36,576 nucleotides of DNA from Parasitella parasitica (taxonomy: Eukaryota; Mucoromycota; Mucoromycetes; Mucorales; Mucoraceae), in assembly GCA_025201805.1 (NCBI GenBank), contig MU619244.1, positions 305,797 to 342,372 on the forward strand, read 5' to 3'. This document shows positions 20,084 to 31,979 of the stretch, piece after piece; the first letter of the stretch is position 1; each line of letters starts with the position of its first letter. A model generated the notes under the pieces. That model made no database searches, was not told the origin of the DNA, and saw nothing but the letters and a program-made list of their open reading frames with translations. A program made the translations under genes and the position numbers.

Positions 20084-23000
20084 TTATTCTGCAGTAGTGA
20101 TATCTAATTTTAATCTTGGAGATGTCCAAGAGTCGAAATCAGCGTCGCTATGGACGCTGCCAAACACCTTGAGCGCCCTGACCACAAGTCGGTACTCTCC
20201 AGACCTGAGCAGCCTGGGCTCGACTTCTGCTGTCGACTCCAGCGAACTGTCTTTGGGTGTGTAATCGCCTGACCAGTACCAGACATAATAAGGAACGCTG
20301 TATTCGGTGACACCATGCGTATTGCGCATCATATATCTTCGAGCATCCGTCATAGGCACGTCGCCAACGTAGCTGCCGTTTTTGTCCAAAATCTGGAGCT
20401 GGAGCAAAGCTGTGCCTGTAAGCAATCTTGTGATGACAGTAGGTCCACCAGTGGACATTTTGCTCTCTGGATAGTAGGTAACGTTGAAATGGCCAATAGA
20501 GTTATCCTTGACAATAGACTTGCCGTCAGCAAGCCCTATCGAGGGAAACTGATAGGGCGCCAGTTGCGAAGGCTGGTTAGATCTGTCTAAAACTGGGAGA
20601 TCCTTCATATTACCCAGCATGCCGAAATAAGGGACCGATGCCTGTGACGAGGCAGTCGACGAGATCACGATATAGCCACCGTACAGTACATGATTTTCCA
20701 TCGTAAAGACCTTGGACGGAGGCTCTATACGGACAAGGACCTTGGCTGATTCACCGGCAGCTATTGCCAACGAGGTTTTGTCAAAATGCATAGTAGCAAC
20801 AGAGGACTGGTTGCCTGCATAAAGGCCAACAGGCTCAATAGGGGCAAATGATTGATTTCCTCCCCTGAGAGAATAGCCAGTGACAGTCAACGAAGGTTGG
20901 TGGGATATCCTGAAAACCAGGCTTGTCGTATGATGGTTGAAAATTGTGATTTCCTGCTGCAGCAATGATTGGGAGTGGGCTGTATCGTTTAAGCTGAGTT
21001 TGGCAGGTGATACATGGAATTGCTTAAAGCCTTGAATGGCCTGTGATACATCAACGACCCCAGCACCTTGCCGAATAGGGGAATCACCATATTGCGAAGC
21101 GGAGATAGGCCCTCTTACTAAAGAATCGAGAGGTGTGTGTGAATGTGATAAGGTTAATATTACAAAAAATAAATTATCGTGTGTATGTGATATGGCATGG
21201 CCCATGTACCTGTACTAGCAAAGTTCATCAGGACGTTCTTTACCAGGTCTGGACTGCAGTTTGCCCTGTTTTTGTTGTTTGCCAAGAAGAGGGCCACATT
21301 TGCAGCGACATAGGGGGCGCTGAACGATGTTCCTGATCCAAATTTATAGGATCCTTGATACCTAGGCACAGTAGAAAAAACGTTACCTCCAACTGCAACC
21401 AATTCAGGTTTTAATTGCAGTTCGTTGGTAGGACCAAGCGTAGAAAAACTTGAAATACTGTCAATGTCGCTTTCTGGTGCTTCCATAGCAACTAGGGTGT
21501 TTGTGAATCGTGCTTTGGTAGGTTGACTTTTGCTTGCTGTTATCGCTCTGTAGATTGTTTCTCCGTCGTCATTGTTGATAAATGCAGTGGGCAGTACGGC
21601 ATTCTCTAGAGTCTCAAAGAGAGTTGTTGCATTTTTGGTATCGGTATACAAAACAACTGCTCTGGCCCCAGCAGAGTGAGCATGCTGGATCTTGGTTAAG
21701 CTATCGCAACCACCTTGATGAATCAGGACGATAGTATCGTTGTATTTGCTTGATTTGCCGAGTTCTTTGCACGCATCGTTTCCTTGATTAAACTTTCTGC
21801 CCGTAGCAACGATGGAGAGGGTTTCATTCAGCACAAGAGCAGAGTTTACGAATGTACGGTATGTGATGTCGATTTGGCGTTTTTCAGGTGGGCCGATTTT
21901 GAGAATATATCCAGGGACATGACTGTTCATAGTAGAACCAACAGCAATGGCGTTTCTGCTGCTGGCAGGCGAAGCAGTGAGGAAGATGCCGCTTGCACCG
22001 CTATTGCCGCTTGCTGCAACCACTGTGTATAGTGTCGTCAAGAAACGGTCGGTTTATTGCTACATGCATAAGATGTGAGTACGTACCATGAACTCCTTTC
22101 GACACCAATCTATCTGCCATCAGCGACAGCACATCCTCTTCCCAGCCTCCGCTCAGACCAAGAGAAATGCTAATCACATCCATTCCAGCCTATAATGCTA
22201 AAATTAAAAACAACTGTGTGATACGTCTATAATTAGTATAGCTGCTTTACCTTGTAGGCCATCTCCATCGCTTTTAGAATAACATCATTTGATGAAATAG
22301 CGCTATTGCAGCCATAGACTCTAAATCGATAGAGTTAACCCTGATGCTGTTTTCCGACATGAAAAAAAAAAAAAAAAAAAAAAACTTACTTCCACATGCC
22401 CAAAGTAGCACCAGGAGCTACGCCTGTCCAATTCTACATAAATAGTGTCAAAATCAACATATACAACACCTGCATACTGGAAAGCATACATAAACATGAT
22501 CCTCGGCGCCAATAATTCCAGATATAAATGTGCCATGTCCGGTTGCTGAAGCTGAATCAATGGTCGTATGAGATGATAATGACAACCTTTTTCATGTGTG
22601 ACATCAAATGGTCTTACTTGAATTGGCTGGACAATTATCGATAGGGTCATTGCTTTCAATAATAGAGTTTGAGGAGCCATTGTAGTTATTGCCCACCAGG
22701 TCGTAACCATAAGCTATTTTACATCCGTTGCCAAAGCAACCACCTAGCGCGGGATGAGTGTAATCCACGCCTGAACAGTCGAGAATTACTGAAAGTTGCA
22801 AAAGCTTCATTCAACTGCTGATTTCCTTACCTGTATCTATGATGCCAATCTTAACACCAGATCCATTTGATTTCAAGTTTCTAAATTTGTCGTAGGCTTG
22901 AGTTAATAAAGGGATTGTATCCTACGTTTATGCAAATTGTCAGAATATCCATCGTTTTTCTACAATAAAAAGAAAAAGAAAAAATAAAAGAGCCCTACGT

Positions 23001-23409
23001 TTGCTTGAGGTATGAATCTTGTAGCCGCGACATCGCTGTTGTTACTGCCTTCAGGAACAGGTGCATGCAAACGAGTACGGTGATCGATAGGCCAATAATT
23101 TTTGATTTCAGGGCTTCTCAGTAGCTTTTGTGCGATTTTCTCGTCTTTGAATTCAACAGAAACTGCTGGAAACAATTCGCTATCAAAGTTATAACGTTGG
23201 TGGATGTAATTGGTATGGTGTTTGATAAACGAGGTGGCTTTATCTGTAGAGCTAAACTCCAAGATATAGCCGTTTTGCAGTTCTTCTGTCGCATTGACAA
23301 GTGCTGTACTACAAATGATGGTTACAAGTACCAGCAGTGAAAGTATTGATATTGACTTGTCAATGAATGTTATTGCCGTCGTCTTCTTTTTCACACTGCA
23401 AGAATACAT
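20084..23409 (-). CDS. Secreted subtilisin-like serine protease (S8) with PA insert
   Basis: Nine minus-strand exons: 23409-22999, 22921-22831, 22770-22618, 22551-22496, 22433-22390, 22320-22251, 22189-22087, 22022-21210, 21117-20084, giving 924 residues. A signal or anchor segment (about 21-40) precedes an I9-type propeptide (YILEFSSTDKATSFIK..). Catalytic Asp is in IGIIDTGVDYTHPALGG (about 166), His in TGHGTFISGII (224), oxyanion Asn in AASGNSG (316) and Ser in GSGTSFSAPYVA (542). A protease-associated (PA) domain is inserted at about 370-470 between Asn and Ser. The C-terminal third is the beta-rich Fn3-like extension of Vpr/cucumisin-type enzymes. All four key residues are present, so it should be active outside the cell or in the vacuole/secretory path. 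Exon 4 has two possible acceptors 6 nt apart. Confidence 0.93.
22362..22384 (+). repeat. A23 homopolymer in a subtilase intron
   Basis: Twenty-three A on the + strand, so a T-run on the sense strand starting 5 nt inside the donor of the 69-nt intron 22321-22389. Confidence 0.9.
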
Positions 23410-25484
23410 TTTGAGAGAGAAAAAGAGAAAGAAGAAAGAAGAAAGAAAAGGATATGTTTTTTTTTATTATACGAGGATAAAAATAGGATTCTTGACTTCA
23501 AGATATCGAAAGAATAAAAAGGACGTTCGGGAGCACAAGTTCACAAATGCACATCTGCTAATTTATGAAATCTAAAAATCAAAGATGAGAGTAGAAAATC
23601 ATGTCATCAACTGTTTGGTGCTCGGCTAATAAATGAACCCTTTTTAGGTGTAAGAAGCAAGAGTGTATGAGTCGAAAGCCAAGATTTTGATTTCATCAAG
23701 ATTGCTGTATCTCTTTCGCAAGAATGAGTTGCCTGTTCCTCGAAACAGCTTCATTTTATTTTTAAACCTGGACAAGCTGAATAAACAAAATGTTGATCCA
23801 GCCTCTTTTTAGCCCCTCGTTTGAAACGTGTTTATATAAGAATAGTAAATTGATCACAATGAAATTAATAATACAGCATACGTCTGAAATGAATAACTGG
23901 TTCCTGCATAAAGTCTGCATGGTTTTGTCCAATAATCAATGTGTTTATAGATTCATCTAAAAGTGTAAATAATAGTGTGTCTGAGATGGTAAGATGCTTT
24001 TCAAAGGATTTAAATGGATCCATATCATTGAGAATAGCTGAATTAATCCGTAAATTGTAGCATCAAGTTTGTTTGATTCGATTTTGGGAGCTTGTATACT
24101 ATTTATTTTTAATAAAATGTACATTATCAACGTTCATAAAAAAAAATAGCGTCATTGTCTTTTTAATATCCACATTGTATCCTACAAACAGCTGAGAACG
24201 CAATTATTGACAGCCTCCTGGTAGATATGCTCAGTCACTTGACTTCCAAAGAATATCAAGAGATCTTGACAATGTAGCCAAGTTCACATTTCAAATACGA
24301 TGTTTAATCCCAACGATTTTAATGATTATTACAGCGATTAATAGAGCATACATTAAGAGCAGATCAAATTACTTGTTTGATATAGCATGTCATAGTAACC
24401 TAAAACTCAAATGTTGATACCTGTCCTCGGGTATCTGTACCTCTGGATGTTCGTCTTAAAGTCTATTCCCAACAGTTGAGTAGCTTTAAGGCTTGGAAAT
24501 TCTTTAGATTTCATAACCTTTCGAAAGATAATTTTGAAACTCGGTAGATGTTTTAGTGTTTGAGTATTTGGAATACGCGCCCTTATTCAAAATGCTCTTT
24601 GCCGGCAGTTTTAGACTTGGGAGCTAAAATAACATTTTAACGAGCTTATTAATTCAAAGTGTACTACCTGCTTCTTAAAGCGTAGAAGCAAAGACATATA
24701 CCATTAGTCTTGTGGTGCATCATTGCTATATAGAATTTTATTTACCAGGTATTATTGCGTGAATATTGGCCCTGTACAATTTTTTTTAACTCTTGACGTG
24801 TCTAAATTTTTACATGGTAAATGGACTTGTATGTTTTTATGTTAAGCTCAAGTATGGATCAAGATATAGAATCCTTGACAACTAACTGTTGAGCAAATGA
24901 AAGGCACCGCTTGCAAATAAATAAAATACCCTTGTGCCAATTGAATAAATTAACTTCATTATGCAATGTAACATTTGCATAACTCGTTATAAACGTCCAA
25001 ACAAAGACTATCTAGCTTTGAATCGGCGTATACATGCATGTATTGCTGTTCCGGCACTATCGATATCCTGTTACAACCCCTATTCTGTAGTAGCTGGCAT
25101 GCCAGATACATGAAAATTTTACAGTGATTTTTAAATATACGCTACTCTGTATCCGTATCTAAAAAAGCTAAGACAATGGTTCATAAATTTATTGTGTACC
25201 ATGAAGAAATATCCCTGGAAAAATAATTATTCAAGACAATTTACCACTGGATGACTAACGATTTTCACCATGAACTATCAGTATCTATTGTCCCATAAAG
25301 AACGAGATGGGTATGGCGTGGCATGGTACGATTAGGTAATTTTTTTGTTTGCACTTATTTTCTTTTCGTTTAGTACATTATAGCAATTTAAACATTCTCT
25401 TTCGTAAATCTGGATTCATGAAAGTTGTCCAGATAGTGATGATTTTGTTCTTGCTTAGGAGAACAAATCTGGAAGGGGTCTAGT

Positions 25485-25645
25485 AAGCAAAATCATACTC
25501 ACTGATCAACAGATCATCACAAAGCCTTGTTGGAGCAACGGAAAATGTATGTGCTGCTATGCTGACAGAATTCTGTGATACTCTTCATATTCCAAACGCA
25601 ACTCACAATACATTGTCACCTCACCCAAGTAATCCAAAAATTTAC
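25485..25645 (+). mobile_element. Possible Ty3-type integrase relic
   Basis: One + strand frame reads SYSLINRSSQSLVG..ENVCAAM, then FCDTLHIPNATHNTLSPHPSNP before a stop. The second part resembles the retroelement integrase segment FC..LGI.H..T.PYHPQSNGQ. No reverse transcriptase, RNase H or LTRs were found nearby, so the identification rests on one short segment. Confidence 0.3.
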
Positions 25646-26333
25646 TGATATTTGTAGTGTATCAGTTGTGTACTGTTTGCCTTGTTATCGGTAATTTGCA
25701 GCTGAAGCAGAGCATAATCGACCTGTAAAGACCTTCCTTTTTCAAAAGAAATGCCATGTATATTTTGGGCAAAACAGTATTATTATTATCAAAGGATGCT
25801 CTTCTAATTGCAGAGATAACCAAGTAAAATGTCACCCGTTACTGAATATCATGGCGAATACTATGTTTAACTGAAAAGTATCATGGATTAATCAAGGGTC
25901 TTAAGCTTTATGCATAGCTGCCAGATAGCATGAATATATATTAGCTAATTTGTATTGAGGCAACTTTCCTTATATTTTAAATTCAAGAAATACGTTTGAC
26001 TTGTGTTGTTGAGATTTGCAAAATGTGAAGATATATATAGTCTTGAAATTATGGATTTTATCATGATACCACAGCTTATTCTCAATTTGCGTCAATGTGT
26101 TCATTACGAATGTCCTTTGTCAGACGAATGACATTAGTTTGGAATCGCAATCAAAGCATGTGCATGATCTGGTCTCTAAGATTTGTTCGTTAGTATTGTC
26201 GAAGAACATGCAGTGATCGAAACTGACACTGTATTCCCTAGATGACAACAGATTCCTGTTGTGGCTGTATGTTTATTGGCACCACCAAGAAAAAAAAGCA
26301 TCTCCTGAAAAGCCAATCCCCCCATTAATCGCA

Positions 26334-26348
26334 CCCCCCCCCCCCCCC
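26334..26348 (+). repeat. C15 homopolymer
   Basis: The longest of 14 C-runs of six or more on the + strand between 26318 and 31442. The next longest are 27036-27047 (C12), 30596-30606 (C11), 29640-29649 and 30098-30107 (C10), 29685-29693 (C9) and 28340-28347 (C8). Confidence 0.85.
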
Positions 26349-26440
26349 AATTTATGTAGATCTTGAGCTATGGTGAATGTTCAATTTCAATGTACACCAG
26401 TATGATGACAACCCCCACCCGTCTGTTCACTATTGATTTC

Positions 26441-26680
26441 TTTCCAAATCAAGTTCGTTATGTGGTCGCATTGACTCGATTTTTTTGGGATCGTTGAAAA
26501 CAGCTGATATGTTTGATAGACAACAACAACAACCGTTTTGGAAAACCTGCATCTAGACCAAAGTGGGGTATTGTTGTATGCTACGTATTATAATCGAGCT
26601 TCCAAATCAAGTCAAATGTATGCTGGCATTGACACAAATTGGCTTTGTACATCGTTGGATCTGGCATATATGCTTGATGC
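26441..26680 (+). repeat. Two diverged direct repeats, about 80 bp, 158 bp apart
   Basis: Copies start at 26441 and 26599. Both contain TTCCAAATCAAGT, then GCATTGAC, then ATCGTTG, then a TTGAT block, in the same order and with similar spacing. A related TTCCAAATGTATG...TGG.AT.A segment appears near 29848. The source family is unknown. Confidence 0.55.
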
Positions 26681-28800
26681 CCACTCTTTATTCTATTGAC
26701 ACCTGCAATCGACTGCTTGGTTAGACTCAAGGGTTCGTTGGCTGCCTCTTTTGCCACTCCCCTGTCTTGTCAGTAAATTCGCTGATGTGTGTTGGTGGCA
26801 CATACATCCAGCGAATCAATCTCCCATATTGCTGTGTCTTTTACATCGATGCATCAGTGGTGATGTGCTTTCCTCAATTGAATCGTTGATTGGGCCTACC
26901 AACTTTATTTTCTTCTCAAGCATAAATGTACTAGTCATAATGTACACATAGGGAACTTTTCAATGTACTGAAAGTAGCAGCGTAAGACAGCAAACTGATT
27001 ATCATGCTGGTAGGACTGGTTCATTTGCTGTCTCTCCCCCCCCCCCCAAAAAAAATTTTTTTTTCTGTTCCTGTTCAAAGGATCCAGTGAATCAAATCAA
27101 TAAAGCTCTTCGAGACAATAACAACATGTCGACCATGCTTCATGAATCAGCGAAATCTGCTGAGGTCTGACTGGCATTTAGATCAAAGGACAACATTAAT
27201 TTAGCATAAAGACCATTCACGCATGTTGACAATAATCAAGCCGAATTTCAATTTTTTCAGTTGTTGAGAATATACATGAGAATTAAAAACATCATACAAA
27301 CTCGGCAATAAGAGCATAAATTGCTTTTGAAAGTCCAAACGAAGCAAAGATTCGAAAGCACTTGTACATATTCCAAGCAGCCAATTGCCGAAAAATATTC
27401 GTTAGATCTGAGGATGTATGCTGAGCATATGATGGATCCATTATCAAGGACGGCTACATTTGTCGTGCTGTTATGTTCGATTTAAACTATAGGTTTTTAT
27501 TCGCAGACAAGCTGCAAAAATACCACATTGAAACTCTAAGGTGTTAGAACAATTGGGCTGCAAGGTTTGATGTTCGCATTATGGAGCTTAGAAATCAGTC
27601 GTATTGAAGACAGAAATAGATACATTAGATTTCTAGCGAGTTGTTTCAAACGGTTCAGGTGATTGCATTGATATAACATACGTTCTCCTCTCGATCTGCT
27701 TTTGCTCTATTCATATATATATACATCCTTGATAAATAATATAGCGTAAAATACAACGGAGAATATCTTGGTTAGGCCCATCGATATTTGGAATTCATAA
27801 TCGGCTGTTCCATAATTATGATCAAAAACGCTTACTATTTTAGTATATTGGTTTCCATCGCTGAACTGTGCCATCGATGGTGATGCTGTGGTAATAAATA
27901 ATGGGCATTTACGTTAGTATATATCATAAACATGAGTGGGGCAAGTGCACTCCCTATACATCATCTTGAGATGTTGGCAATTGTTTACAATCGAAGCCAA
28001 TGTAGTGTTTGGCAGATTTAGCCACTAGTATGGGAAAGTCAAAGCGTACATTGACTCTAGCTTAGGCACAAACTACCGAGAGTACGATATTATTTTACTC
28101 CTGAAAAAAAAAAAGAACTTGACATATTGGAAGTCATTTATCCCTCCCCCAACCTTTCTACTCCCTATTCATTGCCCACCCCCACCCATTCAATCGCGAC
28201 TTTTAGATATCGTACATTATAGCTTACAAACTTCGATTTTGGCAGTGGCGTGAATGCCAACGCTTATAATATCTCTCCTGTCATGCATGTCAAGTCTGTA
28301 CACCCATTTTTTCAACCCAAAATAAGAAGTATTCACTCACCCCCCCCACCCACCATCAGATCAAATAAATTTGTTTGACACTTCTCCTTTCAAAGCATCC
28401 GAAACCAAGTTCATACATGGTCTGTTCTTCGTATTTTATTTTCTAAAAACAGAAAAAGCTTGGACACAGTAGCAGTGAATCAACATTTGCAAATCGTCTT
28501 TATTGCCAACACTTTTGATCTCTACAAATGAGACCCCCAATTTCAACTTTTTTTACTGATATGTTTGGTGGCTATACCTTGCAAGTACATATCGCCTGCC
28601 ACCATATACCCACCACAGAATCAAACTAAACTGTCAAATTGTACGCCTCTTTCTCCCACATCAAGACCTTATCGAGTTCAGCAGTACATGATTGCGATCA
28701 AAAACTTGTCAAACAAACAAGCATTGCATACCGTCCATAGGCGTTGTCAATGTCAATTACATCTTTGATCTGGCATCTTACTGCTACATGATAGCAGATG

Positions 28801-29061
28801 CTATGTACATCCTCTTCTGATCTTCGCGTTATAAAGTCGTTTTACTGCTGTACGGGTCCAAATATTTGTTGCTTGCAGAACCCTCAGTGTTACATCAAGA
28901 AGATCTCCATCATACACTGTTATTTTTGCTATATTACTCCCACCTTGATCCCCCAATTCATCGTAATTGAAGCCTTGACTAAACAAACTTGCACCTTCTT
29001 TAATTGGAATACGCTTTGGCAAAATTTTCAAATCGAATACGAGATCACAATTTTGATGCAC
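28801..29061 (-). pseudogene. Protein-like minus-strand frame, unknown
   Basis: An 86-codon minus-strand frame, one of the longest in the gene-free region, with balanced composition (for example PIKEGASLFSQGFNYDELGD). No family recognised and no clear exon partner. Could be a gene relic or chance. Confidence 0.2.
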
Positions 29062-29164
29062 AGCAACATACTAGAACCCATTCTTTTATTATTCACAGTT
29101 AGAACAGCTTTTTGTTAACTTTTACCAACAAGTTAAAGCTGTAATTACAAACTATGTTATACTA

Positions 29165-29231
29165 TCCGCATATAGTCTAATGGTCTACACTTTAAGTTTC
29201 ACGTCTTCAATTCAAGACTTACAGCGAGACT
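29165..29231 (+). other. Degenerate tRNA-like sequence
   Basis: TCCGCATATAGTCTAATGG resembles the 5' end and A box of eukaryotic tRNA-Glu/Asp, and TTCAATTC occurs at B-box distance. The acceptor, T-stem and anticodon stems do not pair properly, so it is not a functional tRNA. Confidence 0.2.
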
Positions 29232-31717
29232 TCAACTATGCGTATAGCTCCCCCCCACCCAACCACCTACTCTCTCCCCGAAATCAAGTCCCCCATCAAG
29301 CCCAAGGTACTGTTTAACGTCTTTTATTTATATCCTCTCCCCCAAATCTTACAAGAAATCTCAATCGAGCTTGTAGGCCATATCATCGATACGGTTAATA
29401 CTTCAGCATGCTGAGCATTCATACATGGATGAGGGGAAAATCAGGCCTTTCCACCTCCAACGCGGCATAAAGAAAAATGAGTCAAATATTGTAGCTCAAT
29501 ATAATTAATTGTTTCTACACTGATAATAGTAATTTACATGGAAAACTAATTTTAAAGAAATTGTTAATGCCACAGATAACTGTACCTGTATACGATATGA
29601 TATGAATATTAAATCTTGGGCAATAATAGGTTCTTTAATCCCCCCCCCCATTATTTTGATGAAAGAAACTAAACACATCGCTCACCCCCCCCCACAATTT
29701 TTTTTTGATTTATAGTGCAGACTTTCCAAATGTACAAGCTGTCTCCACTCACCCCACCCCCAAATTATGGTGAAGAAAAAATCACCGTAGCGAGGCAAAG
29801 GTCGAGTTTTCGGCCATCGTTCTAATGGGGGGTGCACAGCTCGCTTCCAAATGTATGTCTGGTATCAATGCGGTGTTTTCATTTTAAACTTTGTAAATGG
29901 CTCATAACCAAAAGCTTTTGAAATTTTTATATTTTAAAAACTAAATAAAGTTAATATAATACGTATATATATACAAAATTTATTTGGGTATTGTATTATC
30001 AGACGTTAGGCAACTTTTAGATCATCACCGGGCCAGATATCCGTCTTTGAAGATGTGCTGGATCTACAAAATTTGTTGCCCGACCAACTCAGCTCAACCC
30101 CCCCCCCACAAACTTGATAGTTAAAAAAAAAAATCATGAAATAAGCAGCCATCTTAGGTGAAAAAAAAAGATATAGTTTTAGTAATCTGTGTATATTAAT
30201 CGATAAAATTTTTACTCAATTTTCATCAATGATTCATGTCTGAAAATTCTTGAAGGTTGAGCCACTGTAAAGTGGTAACGCTGAACTCCCCCCCTTTATC
30301 ACCTTCTCCCCCATTCCTTAATCTGAGAGTATCGCAAATAGGTTTATCTATTATGTTGATTTTGTGCAAAGCAACAAATGCAGTTGTTTCTCTATCTATT
30401 CAGATAATTAGATGCTAAAATCATTTGAGATGATACATTAGTTTAGGCTAATTGTTAAATATCGTTTTAGATACTATGTTGAAGCTGATATCTGACATCT
30501 CATATATTATTTTAAAAGAGTCATTAAGATGAGTACATTCGCTTCCTCAGTCTCTACCCCCATCTCTGATTTATCACAGAAACGAATAGCACCCGCCCCC
30601 CCCCCCAAAGAACACAGTGAAATCAAAGCCAAAAGATCTACTCACTTTCCAAATATAGAGCGGTAATGGCCATCGAGTTTTATCGCCTAGGATTCCGATG
30701 AGCCCCAGTGCATATATTCGTAGCAGTGATCCACGCGCATAAAGTGATATTACATGCAGAAAAAAATTGAACCCACCAGATATATTGACTTTTCCATGCA
30801 TAGGCCCCTAAATTTTGGCCTTCTCCCTGCAAACCAAAGGCTGAAATCTGAAAATCGAGCCAGAAAGCCCAAATTTTCGATTACCATCCGTCTGCTTGTC
30901 TCTACAGATTGCGTCCCCCAAGATTTAATTCCACTAGATCCCACCCCCCGATAGTTAATCAAAACACCAAACCCCCACTGAAATCCATTGATATCGGCTT
31001 CAACAGACTTGATTTTCGATTTTCAATGTTGGTAAACTGCTTGGTTTTGGATGGTGGGGCACCCCCCAGTAAATATGGTACCCACCAAAATCAAAAATAA
31101 ACTTTTGCAAAGTTCAGGGCAGGGCTTTAGATATTAGCCTTCCACCTTCATCGAAATGAATTGCTGTAAAACTCGATATCTGTGGTATGAGCCAAATGCC
31201 TCTGATTCTTGTCCCCCAAACCCGCTTCCAAAATTTTATCTCACGTATATATTGCAATTTTTCTTTTGGTATTTTCGATATTTTTCCATAGAAACTATCT
31301 AAATATGTCTCTGAAACGATATTATTCATTTGAAATGGTTATATATTGCTCAATTTAATGGGAATAGACACCCCCCACCATCCAAGATACCAACCCCCAA
31401 TGTAAAAAGGAATCCCAAATATCGTTGACCAGTACTCCCCCCAATCAACCCTTGAATATATTTTCATGCAGGAGAGCTACTTTCTTCCAGCATCATCGTA
31501 TTTTTCTTTTTCTATACAGTGAATTACTCGCTGATAATGAAGCGATAAATACAATAAAATTAGATGATATCAAAGGTGAGAAGTAGGGCTATCTATCCAT
31601 GCTATTTCGGCACATTTTGGAGGCAAAAGTGCAGCGTAATTTGCAAGTAAACAAGAGGCAAAACCTGTAGAGAAAAAGTCAAATTGAAGAAGGGGGTCAA
31701 GTCAAAAGTCAAAATGA

Positions 31718-31725
31718 TATATAAA
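31718..31725 (+). promoter_or_regulatory. TATA box of the ArfGEF gene
   Basis: TATATAAA, 84 bp before the upstream in-frame ATG (31809) and 255 bp before the preferred ATG (31980). Followed by a C/T/A-rich, G-poor leader of the kind seen at active fungal promoters. Confidence 0.55.
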
Positions 31726-31979
31726 GCGACGCTTTTTACAATCCAAATCAAAAAATCATCTTATAAGATAAACAAAACTTGAGTCTTCTTTTGCTATTTC
31801 TACTCTTCATGAATAGTCAAATCCAAACACAAATTATCGCCATCTTATTTGTTCTTTTCTTTGCATCAACACTCTCACCCATCACTTTAGTCTTACACAT
31901 TTCAACCATCTTCAACATTCACTTTTTGCTTCAATCATCATCCCACTCATCAAACAAACTTCCTTGTACATTCGTCAAC

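Larger units (their letters stand above)
23410..31979. other. 8.6 kb gene-free, repeat-like region
   Basis: No ORF over 106 codons and no exon chain with family signals on either strand. The first part (to about 26.3 kb) is plain AT-rich sequence with a possible integrase relic (25485-25645). The part after 26.3 kb carries many C-runs on the + strand, one recognisable pair of direct repeats and a tRNA-like relic. The last 260 bp form the ArfGEF promoter and leader. Might be pericentromeric, subtelomeric or an old transposon graveyard; nothing here decides that. Confidence 0.6.

Noticed and set aside
30750-31100. Overlapping short frames on both strands
   Set aside because: All are under 75 codons, overlap each other on opposite strands and show no family pattern.
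26318-31442. CRISPR array or operon-like structure
   Set aside because: The C-runs are irregularly spaced and lack a conserved repeat-spacer unit. The genes around are eukaryotic with introns.
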